Origin: Promicromonospora citrea
GTDB lineage: Bacteria; Actinomycetota; Actinomycetes; Actinomycetales; Cellulomonadaceae
DNA length: 50,333 nucleotides
Assembly (NCBI RefSeq): GCF_013004695.1
Contig: NZ_JABEMG010000019.1
Span: 1-50,333, forward strand
Direction: 5' to 3'
Under the pieces are notes generated by a model. It saw nothing but the letters and a program-made list of their open reading frames with translations. It was not told the DNA's origin and ran no database searches. The position numbers were made by a program, and so were the translations under genes. The stretch's first letter is position 1; each line of letters opens with the position of its first letter. Positions 1-7,567 of this stretch are shown piece after piece.

Positions 1-2
1 CG

Positions 3-134
3 AAGCTCCTGGTGTGTGAACGACTCGTCTTTGGCGGACAAGTCCTCACCTACCAGGAGCTTCACTACTCCCACCAGCACAAACACAACCTTGACAGCCA
101 CACCCAACAACTAACCGAACGGCGTTGCGGCTAG
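3..134 (+). CDS. 3' end of an unidentified protein, cut by window start
   Basis: An open frame enters from the left edge and stops at the TAG at 132-134, giving about 43 residues. The fragment has hydrophobic and aromatic strands (KLLVCERLVFGGQVLTYQEL) followed by a polar His/Gln-rich tail, vaguely like the last strands of a GntR-type UTRA ligand domain, but it is too short to assign. Its stop overlaps the stop of the convergent regulator gene by three bases. The lower GC content differs from its neighbours. It may not be a real gene. Confidence 0.3.
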   Translation, partial: KLLVCERLVFGGQVLTYQELHYSHQHKHNLDSHTQQLTERRCG

Positions 135-991
135 TCCCTCTCCCCCACCAGCTCCTGCGTGCCCACCACCGCGAGCAGCTCGAGCTTGTCGGCGGTGTCC
201 GTCCCGACGGCGGGCGTGAACCACAGCAGCCGCTGGCGCCCGTCCTCGCTGAACAGGTGCAGGCAGTTCACGTCGAGCAGCCCGAGCACGGGGTGCACCA
301 GGCGCTTGCGGTCGGCGCGGCGGACGGCGACGTCGTGCTGCTCCCACAGCTCCGCGAACTCCGGTGAGCGGGCCCGGAGGTCGGCGACGAGCGACCGCGC
401 CTCGGCGTCCCGGGCGGGACGGCGGGCCACGGCGGCGCGCACGTCCGCGACGAACGCCCGCGACTGCGTCGCGTGCTCCTCCTCGGGGTACAGGGCGCGC
501 GCTCGCGGGTCGGTGAACCAGCGGCGCACGAAGCTCGCGTCCGGCCCCTGGAACCGCGAGTGGTCCCCGAGCAGCGCGACGGCGAGCGCGTTCTGCGCGA
601 GCGTGACGTGCAGGTCGGTGATCACCTGCGCCGGGGTCGACGTCATGCGCGTGAGCAGGTCCGTCATGCCGGGGTGCACGTGCGCCGCCGGACCGCCGCT
701 CACCGGCACCGGCCGCCCGGCCAGGTGGAAGAGGTGGTCGTGCTCGTCGGCGGTGAGGCGCAGCGCCCGGGCGAGCGCGGCGAGCATCTGCTCGGACGGC
801 TGGGAGCCTGCGCCGCGCTCGAGCTCGCTGTAGTAGTCGACCGACGCGCCCGCGAGCAGCGCCACCTCGTCGCGGCGGAGCCCCGCCACGCGGCGGCGCG
901 GGCCGGCGACGAGGCCGACGTCCTCGGGGCGGATGCGCTCCCGGCGCGACCGGAGGAACGCACCCAGCTCGGCGTACTTCGTGGTGCTCAT
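131..991 (-). CDS. MmyB-type helix-turn-helix transcriptional regulator
   Basis: A 286-residue regulator. Residues 1-75 form an Xre-type HTH (AELGAFLRSRRERIRPEDVGL, then RRDEVALLAGASVDYYSELERG); the rest matches the MmyB-like ligand-binding region, with the family's LRARSPEFAELWEQHDV and VLGLLDVNCLHLF blocks. The ATG at 991 is chosen because the HTH begins directly after it; upstream in-frame sequence is low-complexity. It is divergent from the tautomerase gene at 1106 with a 114-bp gap, so it may control that gene; that link is inference. The family usually represses a neighbouring oxidoreductase or small enzyme. Confidence 0.88.
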   Translation of the reverse strand: MSTTKYAELGAFLRSRRERIRPEDVGLVAGPRRRVAGLRRDEVALLAGASVDYYSELERGAGSQPSEQMLAALARALRLTADEHDHLFHLAGRPVPVSGGPAAHVHPGMTDLLTRMTSTPAQVITDLHVTLAQNALAVALLGDHSRFQGPDASFVRRWFTDPRARALYPEEEHATQSRAFVADVRAAVARRPARDAEARSLVADLRARSPEFAELWEQHDVAVRRADRKRLVHPVLGLLDVNCLHLFSEDGRQRLLWFTPAVGTDTADKLELLAVVGTQELVGERD

Positions 992-1105
992 GAGACCAGT
1001 GTGCGCGAGGCGTGGCCGGCGACCCAGGGGACGGCATCCCCTGGTACGGGCGCGGGGGCGGGCGGAAGGTGAGCAGGCCAACCCTTTCGAGAAAGGTCGT
1101 TTCCC

Positions 1106-1312
1106 ATGCCCTTCGCCAACCTCAAGGTTCCCGCCGACACCCTCACCCCCGAGTCGAGGAAGAGGCTCCAGGACGCCGTGACCGAGGCCTTCGTGGCCAT
1201 CTACGGCGAGCGCGCCCGCGGCACGACGCTGGTCATCCTGGAGGAGGTGGCCGACGGCGGGTGGAGCCTCGGCGGCACCATCCTCAACCGCGACGTGCTG
1301 GGCGTGAGCTGA
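1106..1312 (+). CDS. 4-oxalocrotonate tautomerase family protein
   Basis: A 68-residue protein, the usual subunit length for the 4-OT family. Met1 is followed by Pro2, which becomes the catalytic N-terminal proline after Met removal. The fold pattern strand (PFANLKVP), helix (TPESRKRLQDAVTEAFVAIYG), strand (GTTLVILEEV) and a C-terminal hairpin is visible. Such enzymes tautomerise small unsaturated keto acids or act as promiscuous dehalogenases; the substrate cannot be told. A GAGAAAGG stretch about 10 bases upstream can serve as ribosome binding site. It is divergent from the MmyB-type regulator, a plausible controller. Confidence 0.85.
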   Translation: MPFANLKVPADTLTPESRKRLQDAVTEAFVAIYGERARGTTLVILEEVADGGWSLGGTILNRDVLGVS

Positions 1313-1356
1313 GGCGAGCCTGCGCGGGCGACATGGAGGTGGCCGCGGGTCCCGGC

Positions 1357-1911
1357 TCAGGTCAGGTCGGTGCCGTAGACGAGGATCTCACCGCCGTCGT
1401 GCGGCACCGACCGCTCCAGGCGCAGCCCGATCTTCCGGGCGACCCGCTGCGAGGGCACGTTCCGCGGATGGATGATCGCGATCAGGTGCTCTGCCCCCGC
1501 CGCGCGGGCGGCGTCCCGGCACGCCGTCGCCGCCTCGGTCGCGTACCCGCGCCCCTGGAGCCCCGCGCGGACGTGGTAGCCGACCTCGACGTGCCGCTCC
1601 CCGCCGACGGACTGCCAGGTCAGGCCGCAGTCCCCGACGAAGTCGCCGTCGTGCGTCTCCACGATCCACAGCCCGAAGCCGTGCTCCGCGTAGCTGCGCA
1701 CGCTCCAGTCGATCCAGGCCTGGGCCTGAGCCCGGGTCTTCGGCGCCGGGTAGTAGCGCATCACCTCCGGGTCGCCGAGGAGGGCAGCCATGTGGTCGAG
1801 GTCGTCGGCGGTCATCTCACGGAACCGGAGGCGTGGCGTGGGTGGGGGATCATCAGGGCAGGCTATGCAGCGGTCAGGTCTTCGGCCCGTTCCGTGTCGC
1901 CATGTCGTCAT
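1357..1911 (-). CDS. GNAT acetyltransferase, RimJ/RimL type
   Basis: A 184-residue N-acetyltransferase. It opens with PRLRFREMTADDLDHMAALLGD, typical of the RimJ/RimL subfamily, followed by GDCGLTW, the strand HVEVGYHVRAGLQGRGYATEA with the acetyl-CoA motif (GLQGRGYA), and NVPSQRVARKIGLR, the usual helix before the last strands. The first about 28 residues before PRLRF are low-complexity and the true start may lie inside them. The substrate is unknown; small-molecule or protein N-terminal acetylation is usual. It stands alone between convergent and co-directional neighbours. Confidence 0.85.
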   Translation of the reverse strand: MTTWRHGTGRRPDRCIACPDDPPPTPRLRFREMTADDLDHMAALLGDPEVMRYYPAPKTRAQAQAWIDWSVRSYAEHGFGLWIVETHDGDFVGDCGLTWQSVGGERHVEVGYHVRAGLQGRGYATEAATACRDAARAAGAEHLIAIIHPRNVPSQRVARKIGLRLERSVPHDGGEILVYGTDLT

Positions 1912-2017
1912 CGCCTGCTGTGAGCGGCTCGCCGCGGCTTACCGGATCTGACGCATGCACCCCACGACGCGGTACGTGGACCAGCTCCATCAGCGTCCTG
2001 CACCTCGCGCTGACGGC

Positions 2018-2653
2018 CTAGACGAATCCCTCCTCCACGAGCCGGCAGCCCTCACGGGTGATGACGTGCCGCTGGCCCGAGCCGCCGACGACCCGGATCC
2101 AGCTCTCGGCCTCGACGCCGTCCGGGATCGCCCGGAGCGCGAACCCGCCGTACATCCCGGGCACGGGGTACGAGAGCGCGCCGACCTCGTGGACGACGGC
2201 GGTCTGCGCGTAGCGGAGCCTGACGGTGAGGGCAGGGCGGACGCGCGCCTCGACGAGGCCCTGGAGGTGTCCGTCCAGGACGGCGAACGGGAGCGCTCCG
2301 GGCTCCGGCCGAACCTCCTCGGTGAGCTGCTCGTGGCCGCGTTCCCGGGCGATGTCGGCGGCGGTCCGGCCGTCGGCGGTGCGCAGCGTGCGCCAGGCGC
2401 CCCGCCGGAGCAGCTCGCGGACGACCTCGACCGGCGCGCCGTGCCAGGCGGCCTGGTGGAGCGGCGTGAAGCCGGACGCGCCGCCGATGCGCCAGATGTT
2501 CGGGTGGTCCGGGTCGTCCCCGCTGTCCAGGGCGGCGAAGACGTCGTCCCAGCGCGCGGAGCGGGCGGCGTCGGCGACGGCGTCGGCGCGGGCGAGGAAG
2601 GGCTCAGCGTAGGCGTCGCGGTCGGTGGCGGCGGGCCAGTGGCGGGCGTCCAT
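2018..2653 (-). CDS. Ankyrin-repeat protein with conserved C-terminal domain (paralogue of 34604-35254)
   Basis: A 211-residue protein. Residues about 48-110 contain ankyrin repeats (GFTPLHQAAWHGAPVEVVRELL, then DGRTAADIARERGHEQL). The C-terminal half is a separate conserved domain (PVPGMYGGFALRAIPDGVEAES, ending GGSGQRHVITREGC). A close paralogue lies at 34604-35254, matching from DRDAYAEPFLAR to the C-terminus. The ATG at 2653 overlaps the upstream stop in a TGATG arrangement, so translation is probably coupled. Ankyrin proteins of this type occur among immunity proteins of contact-dependent toxins; that role is inference, as no toxin is adjacent. Confidence 0.75.
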   Translation of the reverse strand: MDARHWPAATDRDAYAEPFLARADAVADAARSARWDDVFAALDSGDDPDHPNIWRIGGASGFTPLHQAAWHGAPVEVVRELLRRGAWRTLRTADGRTAADIARERGHEQLTEEVRPEPGALPFAVLDGHLQGLVEARVRPALTVRLRYAQTAVVHEVGALSYPVPGMYGGFALRAIPDGVEAESWIRVVGGSGQRHVITREGCRLVEEGFV

Positions 2654-3192
2654 CAGTCGCACTCGTCGCAGCGGCCGCTCGCCGGGAGCTGGACGAAGCA
2701 GGTCGGGCAGACGGCCGGGAGCTGGGCGGGCGCGGCCTCCCCTGCGGACCGGGTGGTGCGGTGCCCGGGCACCCACTCGCGCACGTAGCCGCCGTCCTCC
2801 TGGTGGACGTCGACGAACGTCTTGTGGAAGTACGCCGACGCCTCGATGCCGGGTCCCGCCGACACCGCGATGTACGAGCGGGACGCCGGGATCCAGACCT
2901 GCGCCGTGTCGAGCGCCGCGGCGACCTCGCGCATGTGCGGGCGGTGCTCGACCGGCACCGGGAGGGCCTCGAGGGCGGCGTCGAACGAGGTGTAGTGCGC
3001 GCGGCCGCCGGTGCTCAGGGCGTCGCGGCAGGACGAGCAGAGGGGGAGCTTGGCGAGGTCGAGCTCGGTGGCCGGTTCCAGGAGCGCGAGCGACTTCTCG
3101 GTGAGGTGCTGGCACTCGCGGGCGTGGAGCATCTTGCCTGTGGGGACGCGGAAGAGGGAGTCGAGGTCGATGTCGGGTGGGGTGGGGAGCAT
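2653..3192 (-). CDS. Zinc-ribbon protein of unknown function
   Basis: A 179-residue protein with two likely zinc sites: an N-terminal set built from HARECQHL and LCSSC, and a C-terminal ribbon with CPTC and CDEC. The middle (YIAVSAGPGIEASAYFHKTF) has no motif I recognise. Its stop overlaps the ankyrin gene's ATG by one base, so the two are co-translated. The start at 3192 (MLPTPPDID) is preferred because the longer frame adds a tail of no clear character; no strong ribosome binding site is seen. It may be an accessory of the ankyrin protein; the distant ankyrin paralogue lacks such a partner. Confidence 0.6.
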   Translation of the reverse strand: MLPTPPDIDLDSLFRVPTGKMLHARECQHLTEKSLALLEPATELDLAKLPLCSSCRDALSTGGRAHYTSFDAALEALPVPVEHRPHMREVAAALDTAQVWIPASRSYIAVSAGPGIEASAYFHKTFVDVHQEDGGYVREWVPGHRTTRSAGEAAPAQLPAVCPTCFVQLPASGRCDECD

Positions 3193-3296
3193 GAGCAAAG
3201 TATGGGGTTCACCACCGACAGCCCCGAGGGTGATTCCCGCCCCGGAGCGGGTCACGACCCGTCTCGACCCACCCGGGCCGTGCGAAGCTGAGACTC

Positions 3297-4280
3297 ATGG
3301 ACGCCCCTGACCACCGACGCGGTTGGCTGCTGATGTCGACCGAGGGCGGGTCGTTGTACGACGACCGACTCGGCATCGAGTACCCGTACGACAGCAATGT
3401 CCAGAACTACAAGCGGCTGAAGCAGGGCGACCCGATCGCGTTGTGGGACGGCGAGCAGCTCTTGGGTATCTCCGTGATCGAGGACATCACGTCGGAGGCC
3501 GGCACGAAGACGCTGTATCGCTGCCCGGAGTGCGGGCGGACCCGCCCGAACCCGCCCTCGACGAAGAATCCGCAGTTCCGGTGCTCGAGGCCGACATGCA
3601 GGAAGTCGTTCGACACGCCCGTCATCGAGACCGTCGAGGTGACGAGGTACGCGGCCGTGTACGACGCCGGCTGGACATCACTCGACAGCCTCGTGAACCG
3701 GGACGAGATCCGGCCGTTCCTCCTCAAGAGCGCCAGCTTCAACGCTATCCGTGAACTCGACTGGACTGCGTTCGAGAACCTGCTCGCAGCCAAGGGCGCC
3801 CGGCGTGCTCTCGGCCGGATCGCTGCTCGAGTTCCGGACCTGTCCTATCGCCTGCCGACCGAACCGCAGATCGAGCTCGCCCACGGTTTCAACCAGTCGA
3901 TCGTCCGGGTCCGACGAGGGCAGCGAGAGTTCCGCCGACACATTCTCGCCAGCCAGGGCAGCCGGTGTGCTTTCACCGGCGACGCTCCACCGAATGCTCT
4001 CGAAGCGGGCCACCTGTACAGCTACGCCCAGCTCGGCGAGCACGTCGAGTACGGCGGACTGATGCTGCGCCGGGACATTCATCGGCTCTTCGACGACGGC
4101 CTGCTCTCGGTCGAACCCACGCGCCTGCGGATCGACGTCGCCCCCGATCTGTCGACGTATCCGCAGTATGCCGCGTTGCACGACAGGGAGCTCATGACCG
4201 AGCTGCGCACGGGACAGGCCGAATGGCTGGACCGGCACTGGCAGGAACATCGGGAGGCGTCCGGCTTCCACCGTGTGTGA
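3297..4280 (+). CDS. HNH endonuclease with N-terminal PUA-like domain
   Basis: A 327-residue nuclease. The N-terminus (GWLLMSTEGGSLYDD to GDPIALWDGEQLLGISVIE) has the GD.I.LW...LLG pattern of PUA/EVE-like nucleic-acid reader domains. A four-Cys zinc ribbon follows (CPEC and CSRPTC). The C-terminus is an HNH_2-type nuclease: CAFTGDAPPNALEAGHLYSYA, then GLMLRRDIHRLFDDGLLS with catalytic and metal-binding His and Asp. Reader plus HNH architecture fits modification-dependent restriction of foreign DNA, but no activity is proven. It is a single gene with no methyltransferase partner nearby, consistent with a type IV-like enzyme. Confidence 0.75.
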   Translation: MDAPDHRRGWLLMSTEGGSLYDDRLGIEYPYDSNVQNYKRLKQGDPIALWDGEQLLGISVIEDITSEAGTKTLYRCPECGRTRPNPPSTKNPQFRCSRPTCRKSFDTPVIETVEVTRYAAVYDAGWTSLDSLVNRDEIRPFLLKSASFNAIRELDWTAFENLLAAKGARRALGRIAARVPDLSYRLPTEPQIELAHGFNQSIVRVRRGQREFRRHILASQGSRCAFTGDAPPNALEAGHLYSYAQLGEHVEYGGLMLRRDIHRLFDDGLLSVEPTRLRIDVAPDLSTYPQYAALHDRELMTELRTGQAEWLDRHWQEHREASGFHRV

Positions 4281-4323
4281 CGCCACCGCCGAAACGCCCG
4301 CCAGACCGGCATGCCTTCAGCAA

Positions 4324-4866
4324 TCACGCCTTCCCGGCGTTGCCACCCTCGGTGGTGTCCACGGTAATCACGTCGGGCATCGAGAGCGCTCGCCACCTCC
4401 CCAGATCCGGCTCGGACCCGGTCAGCGCGGCGGCGAGCAGTGTCCACGCCGTGCCATGCCCGACCAGAACGATGTCTCGCCCGGGATGGTCTTCGATGAT
4501 CCGCCCGGCCGCCACGACCGTCCTCGCCTGCGTACGGGCCGTCGGCTCCCACCCCGGACGAACCTCTGCGTCCGGGGTCGCGAAAGCCTCGGCGATCGCA
4601 CGGACGAAGTCCGGCACCAGTCCCGCCGCCTGGCGCTCGTGCTCCCTCAGGTCCCGCACCACCGGGACGTCCCGACCTGCGAGCAATCGGGCCGTCCGCA
4701 CGGCCTTGGGTTCGGGCGAGGAGAACCAGACGGCGTCGGCCGACCACGGCGCACGTGCGGCCAGCTCCGTCACGAGATGCTCGTGGTCGGGATCGAGGAC
4801 CCAGGCCGAGGACGGGACGGAGGGGTCGATGATCGGGCGACCGTGCCGGACCAGGTAGAGCACCAC
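4324..4866 (-). CDS. Histidine phosphatase family protein (phosphoglycerate mutase-like)
   Basis: About 180 residues. The RHG signature lies at the N-terminus (LYLVRHGRP), with phosphate-binding Arg/Glu in the middle (SSPEPKAVRTARLL, DLREHERQAAG) and the second catalytic His in DIVLVGHGTAWTLL. These are the marks of the branch with a phosphohistidine intermediate. The substrate is unknown. The GTG at 4866 is chosen because the first strand begins right after it; an ATG at 4941 would add 25 residues without domain character. It is convergent with the HNH gene. Confidence 0.8.
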   Translation of the reverse strand: MVLYLVRHGRPIIDPSVPSSAWVLDPDHEHLVTELAARAPWSADAVWFSSPEPKAVRTARLLAGRDVPVVRDLREHERQAAGLVPDFVRAIAEAFATPDAEVRPGWEPTARTQARTVVAAGRIIEDHPGRDIVLVGHGTAWTLLAAALTGSEPDLGRWRALSMPDVITVDTTEGGNAGKA

Positions 4867-4987
4867 GACGTCAGCGTAGATGTCCGTCTGTCGCTCTCTG
4901 AGGACGCCAGCACACCACGGACGACGTCGAGTGCCGCGCACTGCGCGCCGTGCCCCGTCCGGGTGCCGCGATCAGCCGGGCAACGAC

Positions 4988-5647
4988 TCAACTCCCCCAC
5001 TGGGTCGCGCCTGCTTCGACCCACGACGGCAGGTCGGGTGCGGCGTCGAAGGTGTACAGCGTGTACTCCGGACACCCAGGGAGTACGGAGACGCCGGACT
5101 CGGCATGATCTGGCGCGAACCAGATGATCTCTCCCGTGCGCCGGTGCGCGAGCGTGAGGTTCCCGTTCGCCTCGGTCGCCACGACCACGAAGTCCTCCGA
5201 CTTGACCGGGACCTCGAGCCCCTCGTCGGTCCACATCCATCGGTAGGCGGCGAACACACCGTCCACCCCGCTGCCGGCTGCCTCTCGGGTCAGGACGGCA
5301 TCGCAGTTGATCCACCACCAGGGACTCGTGGGCTCGCCGAAGTGCCCCACGATCCCTCCTGTGGCCGTCCAGACCGACCGCAGGGTCTCCGGCACCTCGG
5401 CGCCGTTGTCATCGGGCTCGGGGGACCGGCAGAGCCACCCTCGGCGCGCGGCTGCCGGCCCCCAGGCGAGCAGCTCGTGACCGACGCCGTCGATGCGCAC
5501 CGGCGTAGTCGTCGCCGTCGAGAGCAGGCGCGAGAACGCGGGCAGACCCGGAAGCTTCACGGGCCGGTGCTGCTCGGGCGGGCCTCCTACGGAGATGTCT
5601 TCCGCAAGCCAGGAGCACTGTGCGAGCAGCCGGTCGACGTCGTTCAT
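4988..5647 (-). CDS. SMI1/KNR4 (SUKH)-like protein
   Basis: A 219-residue soluble protein without signal or membrane segments. The C-terminal half (TGEIIWFAPDHAESGVSVLPGC then PEYTLYTFDAAPDLPSWVE) resembles SUKH-type proteins of actinobacteria, many of which neutralise polymorphic toxins. The assignment rests on general similarity and is tentative. The ATG at 5647 (MNDVDRLLAQCSW) starts with a helix typical of the fold. No toxin gene is adjacent, so it would be an orphan. Confidence 0.5.
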   Translation of the reverse strand: MNDVDRLLAQCSWLAEDISVGGPPEQHRPVKLPGLPAFSRLLSTATTTPVRIDGVGHELLAWGPAAARRGWLCRSPEPDDNGAEVPETLRSVWTATGGIVGHFGEPTSPWWWINCDAVLTREAAGSGVDGVFAAYRWMWTDEGLEVPVKSEDFVVVATEANGNLTLAHRRTGEIIWFAPDHAESGVSVLPGCPEYTLYTFDAAPDLPSWVEAGATQWGS

Positions 5648-5778
5648 CGGGCACCGACCACAGATCGTGGATGGTCGCCGTCGCTCCACCTATACCGAGA
5701 CACGAACGCACGTTAGCCGAGGTCGATGAGCAACAAGCCCGCGCCCGTAAGGGTCGACGCGAGGCCCGGACGCCCGCC

Positions 5779-6270
5779 TCATCGCACCATCCGCATCTCG
5801 ACGATGCCGAGATCGTCGGTGAACTCCGCCCCCTCGACCCGGAACCCGTGCTTCTCGTAGAACCGCCGCGCCCGCGGATTGCCCTCCGCGACCCACAGCT
5901 CGGCGGGCCGGGTCGGCGGCAGGACGGCGTCGAGGAGCAGCGCACCGACCCCGGTCCCGTGGCACTCCCCGATCACGTACAGCGACCACAGCTCGTCGGA
6001 CCGAACCGGCGGGATGCCTTCCTTGACACGCGTCGCCGACGCCTTCCCGAACCCCACCACCCGCCCGTCGACGACGGCGACCGACGGCGGCGTCGCCCCC
6101 GGTTCGATCAGCCGCGCCTGCCATCGCTCCGTGCGGTGCTCGACCGTGTCGGTCTCCCAGTGCACAGCCGGCAGCAAGCCGGAGTACGTCTCCACCCAGG
6201 CGGTGTGGTGCACGACGGCGATCGCGCGGGCGTCATCAGGGGTGGCGGGGCGGACGCGTGGCTCGCTCAT
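5779..6270 (-). CDS. GNAT family N-acetyltransferase
   Basis: A 163-residue acetyltransferase. It begins with VRPATPDDARAIAVVHHTAWVETYSGLLP, typical of GNAT enzymes, then VAVVDGRVVGFGKA, the acetyl-CoA-binding stretch LWSLYVIGECHGTGVGALLLD, and the closing WVAEGNPRARRFYEKHGFR. The usual Gly in the pyrophosphate loop is kept (GTGVG). The ATG at 6270 is favoured; a longer start would add ten residues of Arg-rich sequence. The substrate is unknown. Confidence 0.87.
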   Translation of the reverse strand: MSEPRVRPATPDDARAIAVVHHTAWVETYSGLLPAVHWETDTVEHRTERWQARLIEPGATPPSVAVVDGRVVGFGKASATRVKEGIPPVRSDELWSLYVIGECHGTGVGALLLDAVLPPTRPAELWVAEGNPRARRFYEKHGFRVEGAEFTDDLGIVEMRMVR

Positions 6271-6489
6271 CGGGTCACGATGGCATGGTCGCCTCCGCAC
6301 GACGAAGCGATTTCACTCCAGTGGTCGCGTCAGCGGAGATGGCTCCCTCATGGGCTGTCACTCGACCAGGGTGCCGCACACCTCCCTGTACATGAAGGGA
6401 ATCTGTCGAACATTCAGGTTCTCAGTCACCCAATCAGCCCTGACCGCACCTTCCTTTGGCAAAACGACCTGTGAAGGAGCGATTCTCTC

Positions 6490-6771
6490 GTGACCGACCT
6501 ACTCATCGCAGCACTCGCCTCCACCAACGGTGCAAGGCTCGTCTTCCTGACGGCATGCGCTCTAGTGGCAGGGCGGTGCGTCCAAGAGATCGCTGGCATG
6601 GTCAAAGGCGCCTGTAGGGTCATCGAGCGCTGGGTCACCGCAGAATCAGAGCGCCGAGCCGAGTCCCAGAGGATGCACGACTTCGGTGCCATGTCACCAG
6701 CCACCCAACTGAACTACGCCCGCCTCGTGGAGGCACGAACGCGACGCCGACAGCGCGCGAAGCGCACGTGA
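6490..6771 (+). CDS. Small protein of unknown function with one hydrophobic segment
   Basis: A 93-residue protein starting at a GTG with a good ribosome binding site (GAAGGAG about 10 bases upstream). Residues 4-28 (LLIAALASTNGARLVFLTACALV) are moderately hydrophobic and could cross the membrane; the C-terminal half is charged and ends in a basic tail (RRRQRAKRT). I do not recognise the family. Both the gene and its roughly 220-bp upstream region have lower GC than the neighbours, hinting at recent acquisition. Confidence 0.55.
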   Translation: MTDLLIAALASTNGARLVFLTACALVAGRCVQEIAGMVKGACRVIERWVTAESERRAESQRMHDFGAMSPATQLNYARLVEARTRRRQRAKRT

Positions 6772-6776
6772 GCGCC

Positions 6777-7097
6777 TCACCCCTTCAGCGGGTCATGCCC
6801 CCAGTTCATCAACGAGTACCGCCACGGCGTCTCCGTCACGTCACCGTCCGGCCGCTGCGCCAGGTGCCGGTGCACGTACCCGACGACCTTGCGCATGTGC
6901 GCCCGGTCGTCGTCGGTCAGGTCGGCCTTCTTGGTGCGCAGCAGCGTCACGATGCGTCGTCCGGACTCGTGTCCCACCGATTCGCCGCCGTCGGACTGGC
7001 CGACCGCCTTCGACTTGTCGGTGTCGAGCCACGTCTCCAGCTCGCCCGCGGTCATGTTGACGGCCTCGCCGAACTCGTCGTCGGCCTCGTCGCTCAT
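6777..7097 (-). CDS. DUF3140 family protein
   Basis: A 106-residue protein carrying the DUF3140 blocks: FGEAVNMTAGELETWLDTDKS, ESVGHESGRRIVTLLRTKKADL and HMRKVVGYVHRHLAQRP, ending with the conserved WRYSLMNWGHDP. The function is unknown. Homologues commonly sit beside DUF2945 genes, as here: its ATG overlaps the upstream DUF2945 stop by four bases, indicating co-translation. The histone-like size and the surroundings have led to ideas of DNA binding or stress roles, but nothing in the sequence proves this. Confidence 0.85.
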   Translation of the reverse strand: MSDEADDEFGEAVNMTAGELETWLDTDKSKAVGQSDGGESVGHESGRRIVTLLRTKKADLTDDDRAHMRKVVGYVHRHLAQRPDGDVTETPWRYSLMNWGHDPLKG

Positions 7098-7309
7098 GCG
7101 TCCTCGTCCAGCGCCGTCGGCCTGTGCACCGCGTCCTTGCCGGTCTTGTCGCTGCGCACCCGGTACTGCGGGTCGTCCTCCGACGCGCGGACCGTCCGCC
7201 CCGCGGCCTCCGTGTCCTCGGTGATCTCCTCGACCACCTCGCCGTGCACGGTCTGCCCGTGGCTGCGCCAGGTGACCTCGTCGCCCGTGCGGTAGGTGTC
7301 GTCGCTCAT
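7094..7309 (-). CDS. DUF2945 (HVA1/TUDOR-like) family protein
   Basis: A 71-residue beta-rich protein. YRTGDEVTWRSHGQTVHGEVVEE at the N-terminus is the typical start of the DUF2945 or hypervirulence-associated (HVA1) TUDOR-like domain, and PQYRVRSDKTGKDAVHRPTAL closes it. The full domain fits the length. The molecular function is not established. It forms a coupled pair with the DUF3140 gene (ATGA overlap) and lies on the same strand as the LWG-repeat peptide gene upstream. Confidence 0.85.
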   Translation of the reverse strand: MSDDTYRTGDEVTWRSHGQTVHGEVVEEITEDTEAAGRTVRASEDDPQYRVRSDKTGKDAVHRPTALDEDA

Positions 7310-7360
7310 GACCTCAGGGTGTGCAGGCCCGCCGCGGCTCGCATCAGCAACGAGGCCTGT

Positions 7361-7507
7361 TCACCACAGGCCGCCGCCCTTGCGACGCTTGCTGCTGCTC
7401 CCCCACAGCCGCTTGGTCAGATCCTTGCTGCGGCCCTTCGTCGTGCTCCCCCACAAGCCTCGCTTCCAGCTCTTCGCCCGAGACTGACGACCCCACAGAC
7501 CAGCCAT
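7361..7507 (-). CDS. 48-residue cationic peptide with LWG repeats
   Basis: An ATG at 7507 preceded by GAGGGGG about six bases upstream opens a 48-residue frame ending in TGA at 7361-7363. The peptide has four LW units, at residues 4-5, 18-19, 34-35 and 47-48, the first three extended to LWG. Each is separated by Lys/Arg/Ser-rich spacers (RQSRAKSWKR, STTKGRSKDLTKR, SSSKRRKGGG). It is strongly basic (about 15 Lys/Arg, one Asp). The regular repeat and good ribosome binding site support a real gene. Function unknown: nucleic-acid binding or membrane-active peptide are both possible. It precedes the DUF2945/DUF3140 pair on the same strand, about 50 bp away. Confidence 0.65.
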   Translation of the reverse strand: MAGLWGRQSRAKSWKRGLWGSTTKGRSKDLTKRLWGSSSKRRKGGGLW

Positions 7508-7567
7508 CACCGACCCCCTCGCGTGCGGACAGGCTTCCATGCTAGGTAAGCCCCCGCGCCCTGCGCA

